A DNA stretch of 64,000 bases from Bacteroides sp. MSB163 (GTDB taxonomy: Bacteria > Bacteroidota > Bacteroidia > Bacteroidales > Bacteroidaceae). The stretch spans positions 2,294,001 through 2,358,000 of the forward strand of contig NZ_CP143867.1 in NCBI RefSeq assembly GCF_036416795.1, given 5' to 3'. The first letter of the stretch is position 1, and each line of letters begins with the position of its first letter. The notes under the pieces are model-generated. The model did not search any database, was not told where the DNA came from, and was given only the letters and a program-made list of their open reading frames with translations. Position numbers and translations under genes: made by a program. Shown in pieces: positions 41,017 through 50,867 of the stretch.

Positions 41017-44000
41017 ATGTCTTCAAATACTGTAAACCAAAGAATTAATTTTGCTTCGACTAAAAATCCACTTGAATATCCGGATTTTTTGGAAGTACAA
41101 TTGAAGTCATTCAAAGACTTTTTACAACTGGATACCCCACCCGAAAAGCGTAAGAACGAGGGACTGTATAAAGTATTTGCTGAAAACTTCCCCATTGCCG
41201 ATACAAGAAACAATTTTGTTCTTGAGTTTTTGGACTACTATATTGATCCGCCGCGTTATACTATTGATGATTGTATAGAGCGAGGGCTTACTTATAGTGT
41301 GCCTTTGAAAGCAAAATTGAAATTATACTGTACAGATCCCGATCATGAAGATTTTGATACAGTTATTCAGGACGTATTCCTTGGTCCTATTCCTTATATG
41401 ACGGATAAGGCGACTTTCGTCATCAACGGTGCGGAACGTGTTGTTGTATCCCAACTTCACCGTTCTCCAGGCGTATTCTTCGGTCAGAGCGTACATGCTA
41501 ATGGTACCAAACTTTATTCTGCCCGTATCATCCCGTTCAAAGGTTCTTGGATTGAGTTTGCTACTGATATTAACAATGTCATGTATGCGTACATCGACCG
41601 TAAAAAGAAGTTGCCCGTTACTACTTTGTTGAGAGCTATCGGCTTTGAGAATGATAAGGATATTCTTGAAATTTTCAATCTGGCCGAAGATATTAAAGTC
41701 AATAAGACTAATCTTAAGAGAGTGTTGGGACGTAAATTGGCGGCTCGTGTTTTGAAAACATGGATTGAGGATTTTGTAGACGAAGATACCGGTGAAGTAG
41801 TTTCTATTGAACGTAACGAAGTGGTGATCGATCGTGAAACTGTGATCGAACCGGAACATGTTGATATTATCTTAGAGTCGGGTGTTCAGAACATTCTTGT
41901 ACACAAGGAAGAGCCGAATCAGTCTGACTATTCTATTATATATAACACGCTCCAGAAAGACCCGAGTAACTCGGAGAAGGAAGCTGTATTGTATATCTAT
42001 CGCCAGTTGCGTAATGCAGACCCTGCCGATGATGCCAGTGCACGTGAGGTTATCAATAACCTGTTCTTCTCTGAAAAGAGATATGATTTGGGTAATGTAG
42101 GTCGCTATAGAATTAACAAGAAGTTGAATCTGACGACTGATATGGATGTGCGTGTTCTGACGAAGGAAGATATTATTGAAATCATTAAGTACTTGATCGA
42201 GTTGATTAACTCGAAGGCTGATGTGGATGATATTGACCACTTGAGTAACCGTCGTGTACGTACTGTAGGAGAGCAATTGTCTAATCAATTTGCTGTTGGT
42301 TTGGCTCGTATGTCACGTACGATTCGTGAACGTATGAACGTACGCGATAATGAAGTGTTTACTCCGATTGATTTGATCAACGCTAAGACTATTTCTTCCG
42401 TAATCAATTCATTCTTCGGAACGAATGCTTTGTCGCAGTTTATGGACCAGACGAATCCGTTGGCTGAAATTACGCACAAACGTCGTATGTCTGCTCTCGG
42501 TCCTGGTGGTTTGTCTCGTGAGCGTGCCGGATTTGAGGTACGTGACGTTCACTACACTCACTATGGTCGTCTTTGTCCAATTGAAACACCGGAAGGTCCG
42601 AACATTGGTTTGATTTCTTCTTTGTGCGTGTTCGCTAAGATCAATGTACTTGGTTTCATTGAAACTCCATATCGTAAGGTTGAAAACGGTAAGGTTGACC
42701 TTTCTGATGAAGGTTTGGCATATTTGACTGCGGAAGAAGAAGAAGCTAAGATTATTGCTCAAGGTAATGCACCGCTGAATGATGATGGTACTTTTATCCG
42801 CGATAAAGTAAAAGCTCGTCAGGATGCTGACTATCCGGTGGTAACTCCGGATGAAGTAGAGTTGATGGACGTTTCTCCCCAGCAGATTGCTTCAATCGCT
42901 GCATCTCTGATTCCTTTCTTGGAACATGACGATGCTAACCGTGCGTTGATGGGGTCAAACATGATGCGCCAGGCAGTTCCTTTGTTGAAGAGTGAAGCTC
43001 CTATTGTAGGTACAGGTATCGAACGACAGTTGGTTCGCGACTCTCGTACGCAGATTACCGCTGAAGGTGATGGTGTAATCGAATTTGTGGACGCTACTGT
43101 TATCCGTATTTTGTATGATCGTACGGAGGACGAAGAATTTGTAAGCTTCGAACCGGCATTGAAGGAATACCGTATTCCGAAGTGGCGTCGTACGAATCAA
43201 AATATGACGATTGACCTTCGTCCTATTTGTGAAATTGGTCAGCGTGTAACGAAAGGCCAGATTTTGACAGAAGGATATTCTACGGAAAAAGGTGAGTTGG
43301 CTTTGGGTAAAAACTTGCTGGTTGCTTACATGCCGTGGAAGGGTTACAACTATGAGGATGCTATCGTATTGAACGAACGTGTGGTTCGTGAAGATATATT
43401 GACTTCAATTCATGTAGAAGAATATTCGCTGGAGGTTCGTGAAACGAAGCGCGGTATGGAAGAATTAACTTCCGATATTCCGAATGTGAGTGAAGAAGCT
43501 ACTAAAGATTTGGACGAAAATGGTATTGTACGTGTGGGCGCTCGCATCCAGCCGGGTGATATCTTGATTGGTAAGATTACACCGAAAGGTGAGTCTGATC
43601 CTTCACCGGAAGAAAAATTGCTTCGTGCAATTTTCGGCGATAAGGCAGGTGATGTGAAAGATGCTTCTTTGAAAGCTTCTCCTTCTTTGAAAGGCGTTGT
43701 TATTGATAAGCGTTTGTTCTCACGTGTAATCAAGAGCCGTAGTTCTAAATTGGCTGATAAGGCTTTGTTGCCGAAGATTGATGATGAGTTTGATGCGAAG
43801 GTTGCTGATTTAAGAGGTGTCTTAATTAGAAAACTATTGAAGTTGACTGAAAACCATGTATCAGAGGGCGTAAAAGACTATATGGGTGCTGATATTATTT
43901 CAAAAGGTGCCAAATTCTCTCCTTCTGATTTCGGTGATTTGGACTTTACTTCAATTCAATTGAGCAATTGGACGAATGATGACCGTATCAACGGCATGAT

Positions 44001-44829
44001 TCGTGATTTGGTGATGAACTTCATCAAGAAATATAAAGAACTGGATGCCGAACTGAAACGTAAGAAGTTTGCTATCACTATTGGTGATGAACTTCCTGCA
44101 GGTATTATTCAGATGGCGAAAGTTTATATTGCTAAGAAACGTAAGATTGGTGTAGGTGATAAGATGGCAGGTCGTCACGGTAACAAGGGTATTGTTTCCC
44201 GCGTTGTTCGTCAGGAAGATATGCCATTCCTAGCTGATGGTACTCCGGTAGATATTGTATTGAATCCGTTGGGTGTGCCTTCTCGTATGAACATCGGTCA
44301 GATATTTGAAGCTGTATTAGGTCGTGCCGGTAAGAATCTGGGTGTTAAATTTGCGACTCCTATTTTTGACGGTGCTACATTGGATGACTTGAATGAGTGG
44401 ACTGACAAGGCTGGTTTGCCACGTTATGGTAAGACAAAGTTGTATGATGGTGGTACGGGTGAGCCGTTTGACCAGCATGCTACGGTTGGTGTTACCTATA
44501 TGTTGAAGTTGGGTCACATGGTTGAAGATAAGATGCACGCACGTTCTATCGGTCCGTACTCTCTGATTACTCAACAACCGTTGGGTGGTAAGGCGCAATT
44601 CGGTGGTCAGCGTTTCGGAGAAATGGAGGTTTGGGCGCTTGAGGCATTCGGTGCCGCGCATATCCTGCAGGAAATCTTGACTATCAAATCCGATGACGTT
44701 GTAGGCCGTTCTAAAGCTTATGAAGCAATTGTGAAGGGTGAACCTATGCCGCAACCTGGTATTCCAGAATCACTCAATGTATTGTTGCATGAGTTGAGAG
44801 GTCTGGGTCTTAGCATCAACCTGGAATAA
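41017..44829 (+). CDS. rpoB: DNA-directed RNA polymerase subunit beta
   Basis: A 1270-residue beta subunit. The rifampicin-binding cluster (residues ~472-494, SQFMDQTNPLAEITHKRRMS) has the usual sensitive residues at the positions equivalent to E. coli D516, H526 and S531 (D477, H487, S492). The C-terminal HMVEDKMHARSIGPYSL and GGKAQFGGQRFGEMEVWALE blocks are intact. It forms the catalytic core with beta'. Expression is probably tuned by the hairpin upstream. Confidence 0.99.
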   Translation: MSSNTVNQRINFASTKNPLEYPDFLEVQLKSFKDFLQLDTPPEKRKNEGLYKVFAENFPIADTRNNFVLEFLDYYIDPPRYTIDDCIERGLTYSVPLKAKLKLYCTDPDHEDFDTVIQDVFLGPIPYMTDKATFVINGAERVVVSQLHRSPGVFFGQSVHANGTKLYSARIIPFKGSWIEFATDINNVMYAYIDRKKKLPVTTLLRAIGFENDKDILEIFNLAEDIKVNKTNLKRVLGRKLAARVLKTWIEDFVDEDTGEVVSIERNEVVIDRETVIEPEHVDIILESGVQNILVHKEEPNQSDYSIIYNTLQKDPSNSEKEAVLYIYRQLRNADPADDASAREVINNLFFSEKRYDLGNVGRYRINKKLNLTTDMDVRVLTKEDIIEIIKYLIELINSKADVDDIDHLSNRRVRTVGEQLSNQFAVGLARMSRTIRERMNVRDNEVFTPIDLINAKTISSVINSFFGTNALSQFMDQTNPLAEITHKRRMSALGPGGLSRERAGFEVRDVHYTHYGRLCPIETPEGPNIGLISSLCVFAKINVLGFIETPYRKVENGKVDLSDEGLAYLTAEEEEAKIIAQGNAPLNDDGTFIRDKVKARQDADYPVVTPDEVELMDVSPQQIASIAASLIPFLEHDDANRALMGSNMMRQAVPLLKSEAPIVGTGIERQLVRDSRTQITAEGDGVIEFVDATVIRILYDRTEDEEFVSFEPALKEYRIPKWRRTNQNMTIDLRPICEIGQRVTKGQILTEGYSTEKGELALGKNLLVAYMPWKGYNYEDAIVLNERVVREDILTSIHVEEYSLEVRETKRGMEELTSDIPNVSEEATKDLDENGIVRVGARIQPGDILIGKITPKGESDPSPEEKLLRAIFGDKAGDVKDASLKASPSLKGVVIDKRLFSRVIKSRSSKLADKALLPKIDDEFDAKVADLRGVLIRKLLKLTENHVSEGVKDYMGADIISKGAKFSPSDFGDLDFTSIQLSNWTNDDRINGMIRDLVMNFIKKYKELDAELKRKKFAITIGDELPAGIIQMAKVYIAKKRKIGVGDKMAGRHGNKGIVSRVVRQEDMPFLADGTPVDIVLNPLGVPSRMNIGQIFEAVLGRAGKNLGVKFATPIFDGATLDDLNEWTDKAGLPRYGKTKLYDGGTGEPFDQHATVGVTYMLKLGHMVEDKMHARSIGPYSLITQQPLGGKAQFGGQRFGEMEVWALEAFGAAHILQEILTIKSDDVVGRSKAYEAIVKGEPMPQPGIPESLNVLLHELRGLGLSINLE

Positions 44830-44835
44830 ATCTAT

Positions 44836-44881
44836 AATTAATAGTTGGGAGTGATGATCTATTCGCTCTCAACTATTAATT
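44836..44881 (+). terminator. Hairpin between rpoB and rpoC
   Basis: A 16-base-pair stem with one G-U pair (AATTAATAGTTGGGAG / CTCTCAACTATTAATT) and a 14-base loop. There is no T-run, so it is more likely an RNA-processing or stabilising element. Confidence 0.6.
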
Positions 44882-44914
44882 CTCAATATTCAATTGTCAA
44901 TTTTCAATTATATA
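44880..44914 (+). repeat. Short TCAATT-type tandem repeat
   Basis: Degenerate repeats of the form TCAAT(A/T)TTCAATT, read TTCTCAATATTCAATTG, then TCAATTTTCAATT, fill the rest of the rpoB-rpoC gap. A/T-rich repeats of this kind are frequent between Bacteroides genes; their role is unknown. Confidence 0.55.
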
Positions 44915-44923
44915 TAATAAAGT

Positions 44924-47900
44924 ATGGCTTTTAGAAAAGATAACAAGATAAAGAGTAATTTCTCGAAGATCTCTATTGGTTTGGCTTCTCCGGAAGAAAT
45001 CCTTGAGAATTCGAGTGGTGAAGTTTTAAAGCCTGAAACCATCAATTATCGTACGTATAAGCCTGAACGTGACGGTTTGTTCTGTGAACGTATTTTTGGT
45101 CCTATCAAGGATTATGAATGCCATTGCGGTAAATATAAACGTATCCGTTATAAAGGTATTGTCTGCGACCGTTGTGGTGTGGAAGTGACAGAGAAAAAAG
45201 TACGTCGTGAGCGTATGGGACACATCCAGCTGGTTGTGCCGGTAGCTCATATTTGGTATTTCCGTTCACTTCCTAATAAAATTGGTTATTTGCTGGGTCT
45301 GCCTACAAAGAAACTTGATTCTATTATTTACTATGAGCGTTATGTGGTAATCCAGGCTGGTGTGATGGCTGGTGAGATTGCTGAATATGACTTGCTCTCG
45401 GAAGAAGAATATCTGGATTTGATGGAGAAGTTGCCGAAAGACAATCAATTTCTGGAAGATTCAGATCCTAATAAGTTCATAGCTAGGATGGGTGCCGAAG
45501 CCATTTATGACTTGCTGGCTCGTCTAGATTTGGATGCATTGTCTTATGATTTGCGTCACCGTGCTGGTAACGATGCTTCTCAACAGCGTAAGAATGAGGC
45601 TTTAAAGCGTCTCCAGGTTGTTGAATCATTCCGCGCATCTCGCGGACGCAATAAGCCGGAATGGATGATTGTACGTATCGTACCGGTTATACCGCCCGAA
45701 CTTCGTCCGTTGGTTCCGTTGGATGGTGGTCGTTTTGCCACTTCTGACTTGAATGATCTTTATCGCCGCGTAATTATTCGTAACAATCGTCTGAAAAGAC
45801 TGATCGAGATAAAGGCTCCTGAAGTCATTTTGCGTAATGAAAAGCGTATGTTACAGGAAGCGGTTGACTCGTTGTTCGACAATTCACGTAAGTCCAGTGC
45901 AGTAAAAACGGATGCTAACCGTCCTTTGAAATCTCTTTCCGATAGTTTGAAAGGCAAGCAGGGGCGTTTCCGTCAGAACTTGTTGGGTAAACGTGTTGAC
46001 TACTCTGCGCGTTCGGTTATCGTTGTAGGTCCGGAACTGAAAATGGGGGAATGTGGTATTCCTAAATTGATGGCAGCTGAACTGTACAAACCGTTCATTA
46101 TACGTAAGTTGATTGAACGTGGTATTGTAAAGACTGTGAAAAGTGCCAAAAAGATTGTAGATCGCAAAGAAGCTGTTATCTGGGATATTCTGGAACATGT
46201 AATGAAAGGTCATCCAGTATTGTTGAACCGTGCACCGACATTGCACCGTTTGGGTATTCAGGCATTCCAGCCTAAGATGATTGAAGGAAAAGCTATTCAG
46301 TTGCACCCGTTGGCATGTACGGCTTTCAATGCTGACTTTGATGGTGACCAGATGGCTGTTCACTTGCCGTTGAGTAATGAAGCTGTTTTGGAGGCTCAGA
46401 TGTTGATGCTTCAATCTCATAATATCTTGAATCCGGCAAATGGTGCTCCTATTACTGTACCTTCTCAGGATATGGTTCTTGGTTTGTACTACATTACTAA
46501 ATTACGTAAGGGTGCAAAAGGTGAAGGCTTGATATTCTATGGTCCGGAAGAAGCTTTGATTGCTTACAATGAGGGTAAGGTTGATATTCATGCTCCAATC
46601 AGCGTTGTTGTAAAGGATGTGGATGAGAATGGCAATGTAGTTGACGTAATGATGCATGATACTTCAGTAGGTCGTGTAATTGTTAACGAAATTGTTCCCC
46701 CTGAAGCTGGTTATATCAATACTATTATTTCTAAAAAATCACTTCGTGATATTATTAGCGATGTAATTAAGGTATGTGGTGTGGCTAAAGCAGCTGATTT
46801 CCTTGATGGCATCAAGAACTTAGGTTATCAAATGGCCTTTAAGGGTGGTTTGTCATTTAACTTGGGTGATATTATCATCCCGGAACAAAAAGAGGCATTG
46901 GTACAGAAAGGTTATGATGAAGTTGAGCAAGTTATCAACAACTATAACATGGGTTTCATTACCAACAATGAACGTTATAATCAGGTAATTGATATTTGGA
47001 CACATGTTAACTCAGAGCTGTCTAATATATTGATGAAGACCATTTCGAGTGATGACCAAGGATTCAATGCTGTATATATGATGCTGGATTCTGGTGCTCG
47101 TGGTTCTAAAGAGCAGATCCGTCAGTTGTCTGGTATGCGTGGTTTGATGGCAAAACCGCAGAAGGCAGGTGCAGAAGGTGGACAGATTATTGAAAACCCG
47201 ATTCTTTCAAACTTTAAAGAGGGGCTTTCGGTGTTGGAGTACTTTATCTCTACCCACGGTGCCCGTAAAGGTTTGGCGGATACAGCGTTGAAGACGGCTG
47301 ATGCCGGATATTTAACTCGTCGTCTGGTTGACGTATCTCATGATGTGATTATTAATGAAGAAGACTGTGGCACACTTCGTGGGTTGGTTTGTACAGACTT
47401 GAAGAATAATGATGAAATCATTGCTACGCTGTATGAACGTATCCTTGGTCGTGTATCTGTACATGATATTGTTCATCCTACAACAGGTGAATTGTTGGTT
47501 GCCGGTGGTGAAGAAATAACAGAAGAAGTAGCTAAGAAGATACAGGATTCTCCGATAGAAAGTGTTGAAATACGTTCGGTATTGACTTGTGAATCGAAGA
47601 AGGGTGTTTGTGCGAAATGTTATGGACGTAACCTTGCGACAAGTCAGATGGTTCAGAGAGGTGAGGCTGTTGGTGTAATTGCTGCACAGTCTATCGGTGA
47701 GCCGGGTACACAGTTGACGTTGCGTACTTTCCATGCCGGTGGTACGGCTGCTAATATTGCAGCTAATGCAAGTATCATGGCTAAGAATCCGGCGCGTCTG
47801 GAATTCGAAGAACTTCGTACTGTAGATGTTGTGGATGAAGCTGGTGAACCTGCAAAAGTAGTGGTAGGCCGTTTGGCTGAAGTACGTTTTGTAGATGTAA

Positions 47901-49216
47901 ATACTGGGATTGTTCTTTCTACTCATAATGTGCCTTATGGTTCTACACTTTATGCTGCTGATGGCGAAGTCGTAGAAAAAGGTAAAATGATTGCCCGTTG
48001 GGATCCGTTTAACGCTGTTATTATAACGGAAGCTACAGGTAAGATTGAGTTTGAAGGCGTAATTGAAAATATTACTTATAAAGTAGAGTCTGACGAGTCT
48101 ACCGGTTTGCGTGAAATCATCATTATTGAGTCCAAGGATAAGACAAAAGTTCCGACTGCTCATATCATGACAGAGGATGGCGAACTGATTCGTACGTATA
48201 ATCTCCCTGTGGGTGGTCACGTAGTAGTGGAAAACGGACAAAAAGTGAAAGCTGGTGAGGTTATTGTGAAGATACCTCGTGCCGTTGGTAAAGCCGGTGA
48301 TATCACGGGTGGTCTTCCGCGTGTAACTGAGTTGTTCGAAGCTCGTAATCCGTCTAATCCTGCTGTTGTTTCTGAAATCGATGGCGAGGTTACAATGGGT
48401 AAGGTGAAGCGTGGTAACCGCGAAATTGTTGTAACTTCTAAAACTGGTGAGGTTAAGAAGTATCTGGTACCGTTATCTAAACAGATTCTGGTACAAGAGA
48501 ATGACTATGTGCGGGCCGGTACTCCGTTGTCTGATGGTGCTATAACTCCTGCTGATATTCTTGCTATTAAGGGGCCTACGGCTGTGCAGGAATATATCGT
48601 GAATGAAGTGCAGGATGTATACCGTTTGCAGGGTGTGAAGATTAATGATAAACACTTTGAGATCATTGTTCGTCAGATGATGCGTAAAGTTCAAATTGAT
48701 GAGCCTGGCGATACACGCTTCTTGGAACAACAGGTAGTGGACAAGTTGGAATTCATGGAAGAAAATGATCGTATCTGGGGTAAGAAAGTTGTGGTTGATG
48801 CTGGTGATTCCCAGAATCTGCAACCAGGTCAGATTGTAACCGCTCGTAAGTTGCGTGATGAAAATAGTATGTTGAAACGTCGCGACTTGAAACCTGTTGA
48901 AGTACGTGATGCTGTCCCTGCAACTTCTACTCAGATTCTTCAGGGTATTACGCGTGCAGCTCTGCAAACTTCAAGCTTTATGTCTGCAGCTTCATTCCAG
49001 GAGACTACTAAGGTCTTGAACGAAGCAGCTATCAACGGTAAGGTTGATAAATTGGAAGGTATGAAGGAGAACGTTATTTGTGGTCATTTGATACCCGCAG
49101 GTACTGGTCAGCGTGAGTTTGAAAAGATTATTGTTGGCTCCAAAGAAGAGTATGACCGTATTCTTGCTAATAAGAAGACGGTACTGGATTACAATTCAAT
49201 GGATGTTGAAGAATAA
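44924..49216 (+). CDS. rpoC: DNA-directed RNA polymerase subunit beta'
   Basis: A 1430-residue beta' subunit. N-terminal zinc finger: Cys66, Cys68, Cys81 and Cys84. The catalytic NADFDGDQ loop gives D471, D473 and D475. The second zinc site has Cys815, Cys889, Cys896 and Cys899. The trigger loop is GEPGTQLTLRTFHAGG. All essential residues are present and the length is normal for Bacteroidetes. It is followed by a terminator-like hairpin. Confidence 0.99.
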   Translation: MAFRKDNKIKSNFSKISIGLASPEEILENSSGEVLKPETINYRTYKPERDGLFCERIFGPIKDYECHCGKYKRIRYKGIVCDRCGVEVTEKKVRRERMGHIQLVVPVAHIWYFRSLPNKIGYLLGLPTKKLDSIIYYERYVVIQAGVMAGEIAEYDLLSEEEYLDLMEKLPKDNQFLEDSDPNKFIARMGAEAIYDLLARLDLDALSYDLRHRAGNDASQQRKNEALKRLQVVESFRASRGRNKPEWMIVRIVPVIPPELRPLVPLDGGRFATSDLNDLYRRVIIRNNRLKRLIEIKAPEVILRNEKRMLQEAVDSLFDNSRKSSAVKTDANRPLKSLSDSLKGKQGRFRQNLLGKRVDYSARSVIVVGPELKMGECGIPKLMAAELYKPFIIRKLIERGIVKTVKSAKKIVDRKEAVIWDILEHVMKGHPVLLNRAPTLHRLGIQAFQPKMIEGKAIQLHPLACTAFNADFDGDQMAVHLPLSNEAVLEAQMLMLQSHNILNPANGAPITVPSQDMVLGLYYITKLRKGAKGEGLIFYGPEEALIAYNEGKVDIHAPISVVVKDVDENGNVVDVMMHDTSVGRVIVNEIVPPEAGYINTIISKKSLRDIISDVIKVCGVAKAADFLDGIKNLGYQMAFKGGLSFNLGDIIIPEQKEALVQKGYDEVEQVINNYNMGFITNNERYNQVIDIWTHVNSELSNILMKTISSDDQGFNAVYMMLDSGARGSKEQIRQLSGMRGLMAKPQKAGAEGGQIIENPILSNFKEGLSVLEYFISTHGARKGLADTALKTADAGYLTRRLVDVSHDVIINEEDCGTLRGLVCTDLKNNDEIIATLYERILGRVSVHDIVHPTTGELLVAGGEEITEEVAKKIQDSPIESVEIRSVLTCESKKGVCAKCYGRNLATSQMVQRGEAVGVIAAQSIGEPGTQLTLRTFHAGGTAANIAANASIMAKNPARLEFEELRTVDVVDEAGEPAKVVVGRLAEVRFVDVNTGIVLSTHNVPYGSTLYAADGEVVEKGKMIARWDPFNAVIITEATGKIEFEGVIENITYKVESDESTGLREIIIIESKDKTKVPTAHIMTEDGELIRTYNLPVGGHVVVENGQKVKAGEVIVKIPRAVGKAGDITGGLPRVTELFEARNPSNPAVVSEIDGEVTMGKVKRGNREIVVTSKTGEVKKYLVPLSKQILVQENDYVRAGTPLSDGAITPADILAIKGPTAVQEYIVNEVQDVYRLQGVKINDKHFEIIVRQMMRKVQIDEPGDTRFLEQQVVDKLEFMEENDRIWGKKVVVDAGDSQNLQPGQIVTARKLRDENSMLKRRDLKPVEVRDAVPATSTQILQGITRAALQTSSFMSAASFQETTKVLNEAAINGKVDKLEGMKENVICGHLIPAGTGQREFEKIIVGSKEEYDRILANKKTVLDYNSMDVEE

Positions 49217-49250
49217 TGTAATAAATACAGTCAGTTGATTATTAAATAGG

Positions 49251-49293
49251 AAAGGGGAGATGTCTTTTTTAGGATGTCTCCTCTTTTGTTTTT
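49251..49293 (+). terminator. Terminator after rpoC
   Basis: AAAGGGGAGA (49251-49260) pairs with TCTCCTCTTT (49277-49286) with one G-U pair; T-rich sequence follows. It probably ends the rpoBC transcript. Confidence 0.7.
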
Positions 49294-49311
49294 GGAATAA
49301 AATATTATTCT

Positions 49312-49319
49312 TACCTTTG
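49312..49319 (+). promoter_or_regulatory. -7 element of the DUF3467 gene
   Basis: TACCTTTG, with TTTG at 49291-49294 only 17 bases upstream, which is shorter than usual. It indicates separate expression of the small gene that follows. Confidence 0.5.
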
Positions 49320-49349
49320 AATATTCAAAAGCTTAATCGTAAAACGAAA

Positions 49350-49658
49350 ATGGAAAACAGAGAAATGAATAATCAGTTACAAATAGAACTGAAAGAAGAT
49401 GTTGCGCAAGGTACGTATGCTAATTTAGCTGTGATCACACATTCCAGTTCTGAATTTATAGTAGATTTTGTACGTGTAATGCCGGGAATGCCTAAAGCCA
49501 GTGTGAAGTCCCGTATTGTATTGGCTCCGGAACATGCAAAGAGATTATTGCGTGCTTTGGAAGAAAATATAGGTAAATATGAACGTATATTTGGCTCCAT
49601 CAGATTGTTGGATGAACAATCAATTCCACCTATGACGAACCTCAAAGGGGAGGCATAA
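49350..49658 (+). CDS. DUF3467 family protein
   Basis: A 102-residue protein from ATG 49350 (MENREMNNQLQIELKEDVAQ); the frame extends upstream through the rpoC terminator and is not used. The block SEFIVDFVRVMPGMPKASVK followed by RIVLAPEHAKRLLRALEENI is the DUF3467 pattern. Function is unknown; the gene is frequently found between rpoC and rpsL in Bacteroidetes, which hints at a role near transcription or translation. No membrane segment. Confidence 0.88.
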   Translation: MENREMNNQLQIELKEDVAQGTYANLAVITHSSSEFIVDFVRVMPGMPKASVKSRIVLAPEHAKRLLRALEENIGKYERIFGSIRLLDEQSIPPMTNLKGEA

Positions 49659-49682
49659 AATCAAAAAAAAACTTGTAGTGCA

Positions 49683-49712
49683 TTGATTATTCAAATATTA
49701 TTCGTATTTTTG
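49683..49712 (+). promoter_or_regulatory. Promoter of the str operon
   Basis: TTG (49683-49685), a 19-base spacer and TATTTTTG (49705-49712), 63 bases before the rpsL ATG. Confidence 0.8.
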
Positions 49713-49775
49713 CAGCCCAAAAGTGTATAGTTACGAAATTAATATAACAATAATATATAATTAAAAACAATTAAA

Positions 49776-50183
49776 ATGCCTACAATTCAGCAATTAGTAA
49801 GAAAAGGACGCGAGGTGTTGGTGGAGAAAAGTAAGTCACCGGCTCTTGATTCATGTCCTCAAAGACGTGGCGTTTGCGTGAGAGTGTATACAACCACTCC
49901 GAAAAAACCGAATTCTGCAATGCGTAAAGTTGCGCGTGTACGTTTGACCAATGGTAAAGAGGTGAACTCTTACATTCCGGGAGAAGGACATAACTTGCAG
50001 GAACACTCTATTGTATTAGTACGTGGTGGTCGTGTAAAAGACCTTCCGGGTGTACGTTATCACATTGTTCGTGGTACATTGGATACTGCGGGTGTTGCAG
50101 GTCGTACTCAAAGACGTTCTAAATACGGATCTAAACGTCCGAAACCGGGACAACAGGCTGCACCGGCTAAGAAGAAAAAATAA
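49776..50183 (+). CDS. rpsL: 30S ribosomal protein S12
   Basis: A 135-residue protein with TTPKKPNSAMRKVARVRL and VRGGRVKDLPGVRYH. The lysines where streptomycin-resistance changes usually occur (K43 and K88 in E. coli numbering) are wild type. It acts in the decoding centre. It is the first gene of rpsL-rpsG-fusA. The C-terminal tail is Lys/Ala/Pro-rich. Confidence 0.98.
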   Translation: MPTIQQLVRKGREVLVEKSKSPALDSCPQRRGVCVRVYTTTPKKPNSAMRKVARVRLTNGKEVNSYIPGEGHNLQEHSIVLVRGGRVKDLPGVRYHIVRGTLDTAGVAGRTQRRSKYGSKRPKPGQQAAPAKKKK

Positions 50184-50338
50184 ATACTAGCCTTACACTG
50201 TAAACAGTTAAATTAAAAGTAATAACTTACGTTTTAGTTTATTGGAAATGCTAAAGGTTGAGTAAATTCTCCGGAGGGGGAGTTGAAGAAGTCAAGAAGT
50301 AAACAACCAAGAACGAAAAACATTATTCTTTCAAACAA

Positions 50339-50815
50339 ATGAGAAAAGCAAAACCCAAAAAACGCGTTATCCTGCCGGATCCCGTGTTTAATGATCAAAA
50401 GGTTTCAAAATTCGTAAACCATCTGATGTATGACGGAAAGAAGAATACCTCTTATGAAATCTTCTACGCCGCTCTGGAAACAGTAAAAACAAAACTTCCT
50501 AACGAAGAAAAATCTGCCCTTGAAATTTGGAAAAAGGCATTGGATAATGTAACTCCGCAGGTTGAAGTTAAGTCTCGTCGTGTAGGTGGTGCTACATTTC
50601 AGGTTCCTACTGAAATCCGCCCGGACCGTAAAGAGTCAGTTTCTATGAAGAACTTGATCCTTTTTGCTCGCAAGCGTGGTGGTAAATCAATGGCTGATAA
50701 ATTGGCTGCTGAGATTATGGATGCGTATAATGAACAAGGTGGTGCTTTCAAACGTAAAGAAGATATGCACAGAATGGCTGAAGCTAACCGTGCATTTGCT
50801 CATTTCAGATTCTAA
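50339..50815 (+). CDS. rpsG: 30S ribosomal protein S7
   Basis: A 158-residue protein (MRKAKPKKRVILPDPVFNDQ, then VGGATFQVPTEIRPDRKESV). It nucleates the 30S head. The 155-base gap before it contains a CTCCGGAGGGGGAG segment that could fold. In E. coli S7 represses this operon by binding between rpsL and rpsG; whether that applies here is unknown. Confidence 0.98.
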   Translation: MRKAKPKKRVILPDPVFNDQKVSKFVNHLMYDGKKNTSYEIFYAALETVKTKLPNEEKSALEIWKKALDNVTPQVEVKSRRVGGATFQVPTEIRPDRKESVSMKNLILFARKRGGKSMADKLAAEIMDAYNEQGGAFKRKEDMHRMAEANRAFAHFRF

Positions 50816-50867
50816 TACTATAAGAATAACCGATAGATTAAAAACTTAAAGTAAAAGGAATTAAAAA

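Noticed and set aside
42400..42500. Rifampicin-resistance changes in rpoB
   Set aside because: Residues at the usual resistance positions (D477, H487, S492 here) are wild type.
49890..50070. Streptomycin-resistance changes in rpsL
   Set aside because: Both lysines normally altered in resistant strains are unchanged.
50184..50338. Possible S7-binding regulatory RNA between rpsL and rpsG
   Set aside because: A CTCCGGAGGGGGAG segment could fold, but I could not match it to a known S7-site structure.
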